Source of the DNA: Limiplasma pullistercoris | Lineage (GTDB): Bacteria; Bacillota; Clostridia; Christensenellales; Aristaeellaceae | Length of the DNA stretch: 7,099 bases | Direction: 5' to 3' | Assembly (NCBI GenBank): GCA_018715165.1 | Contig: DVMC01000182.1 | Coordinates: 1-7,099, forward strand | Part shown: positions 6,614 to 7,099 of the stretch, piece after piece | How the letters are laid out: every line of letters begins with the position of its first letter | How positions within the stretch are numbered: position 1 is the stretch's first letter | Notes under the pieces: generated by a model | What the model was told of the DNA's origin: nothing | Databases searched by the model: none | Seen by the model: only the letters and a program-made list of their open reading frames with translations | Translations under genes and position numbers: made by a program

Positions 6614-7099
6614 TTACTGCGCCGCGGCGTCCAGCATGGCCAGCTCCACGGTCAGGTCGATGTACTCGCCGTCGGGGATAGAGGTCTGGTCCTCATAGCT
6701 GTCCAGGCCGCCCTCCACGCGGTAGACCTTCAGGGTTGCGGTGTCGCCTGCCTGCTTGCTCTGCAGGATGGCGGTCATCTCCTCCATGCTGGAGACGCGG
6801 GTGCCGTCCACCTCGACCACGATATCGGCCACCTGCACGCCGGCCTTTTCAGCCGGAGAGCCGCTCTCCACATCCTGCACATAGGCGCCGGTGGGGATGA
6901 GGTTATAGGCCACGGCATAGCTGTTGGGGTTGAGGTTGCTGACGGTAACGCCGATACGGGGCTTGTCGCCGGTGGAGATGCTGGCGCTGCCCTGCGTGGA
7001 ATTGGAAGTGGAGCCTTCCACATTGCCGTTGCCAGAGAGCACGTCATTGATCAGGTCCTTGGCCTCATTGATCGGGATGGCCATGCCGATACCTTCAAC
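6614..7099 (-). CDS. S1C (HtrA/DegP-like) serine protease, C-terminal part with PDZ domain (5' end outside window)
   Basis: This is the last 161 residues of a frame that continues past the right edge; the ATG at 7084 is internal. The fragment opens with VEGIGMAIPINEAKDLI, matching the EGIGFAIPI block that closes the trypsin-like domain of HtrA proteases. A linker rich in Ser, Gly, Asn and Thr follows (about fragment residues 22-46), then one PDZ domain (about 48-127) with RIGV at the expected peptide-binding loop, SGSPAEKAGV at 79-88 and DIVVEVDG at 92-99. These proteases usually degrade or sense misfolded proteins outside the cytoplasmic membrane, often with an N-terminal membrane anchor. 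The anchor and His-Asp-Ser triad are outside the window, so activity and location are inferred from the family. An acidic segment, about residues 128-145, separates the last two PDZ strands. The gene converges on purL and ends at its own terminator. A catalytically dead paralogue cannot be excluded. Confidence 0.9.
   Translation of the reverse strand, partial: VEGIGMAIPINEAKDLINDVLSGNGNVEGSTSNSTQGSASISTGDKPRIGVTVSNLNPNSYAVAYNLIPTGAYVQDVESGSPAEKAGVQVADIVVEVDGTRVSSMEEMTAILQSKQAGDTATLKVYRVEGGLDSYEDQTSIPDGEYIDLTVELAMLDAAAQ

Noticed and set aside
6492..6698. A 68-codon + strand frame downstream of purL
   Set aside because: It runs through both terminator hairpins and into the antisense of the protease C-terminus, and has no ribosome binding site or recognisable sequence.

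Overview
This window is a high-GC bacterial chromosome segment. It carries the 3' part of a de novo purine biosynthesis operon on the + strand, which converges on the 3' end of an HtrA-like serine protease gene on the - strand. Three features suggest a GC-rich member of the Bacillota, probably an anaerobic Clostridia lineage: a PurO-type IMP cyclohydrolase next to a stand-alone AICAR formyltransferase, the single-chain FGAM synthase of the type common in Clostridia, and good AGGAGG-like ribosome binding sites. I cannot name a genus from the sequence alone.

Positions 2-6434 hold four tightly packed + strand genes. In order they are the C-terminal end of an IMP cyclohydrolase (PurO-like, cut by the window start), a stand-alone AICAR formyltransferase (the C-terminal half of classical PurH), purD (GAR synthetase) and purL (single-chain FGAM synthase, 1226 aa). 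The first two overlap by ATGA. The other junctions are 16 and 19 bases with clear Shine-Dalgarno sequences, so the genes are almost certainly one transcript whose promoter lies upstream of the window. Together they cover pathway steps 2 (PurD), 4 (PurL), 9 (AICAR formyltransferase) and 10 (IMP cyclohydrolase). The remaining enzymes (PurF, PurN, PurM, PurE, PurC, PurB) are not in the window.

Positions 6435-6613 are a 179-base intergenic region between converging genes. It holds a small hairpin, a 12-bp hairpin that looks like the purine operon terminator, and a 10-bp hairpin with an A7 tract (T7 on the - strand) that is a classical intrinsic terminator for the protease gene.

Positions 6614-7099 (- strand) encode the C-terminal 161 residues of an S1C/HtrA-type protease: the last strand of the protease domain, a Ser/Gly/Asn/Thr-rich linker and one PDZ domain. 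Its start and catalytic triad lie beyond the window.

Overall this is an ordinary housekeeping region. The most notable points are the replacement of bifunctional PurH by two separate enzymes with overlapping genes, and the paired terminators with reusable hairpin arms. I see no sign of an undescribed system, mobile element, CRISPR array or RNA gene.
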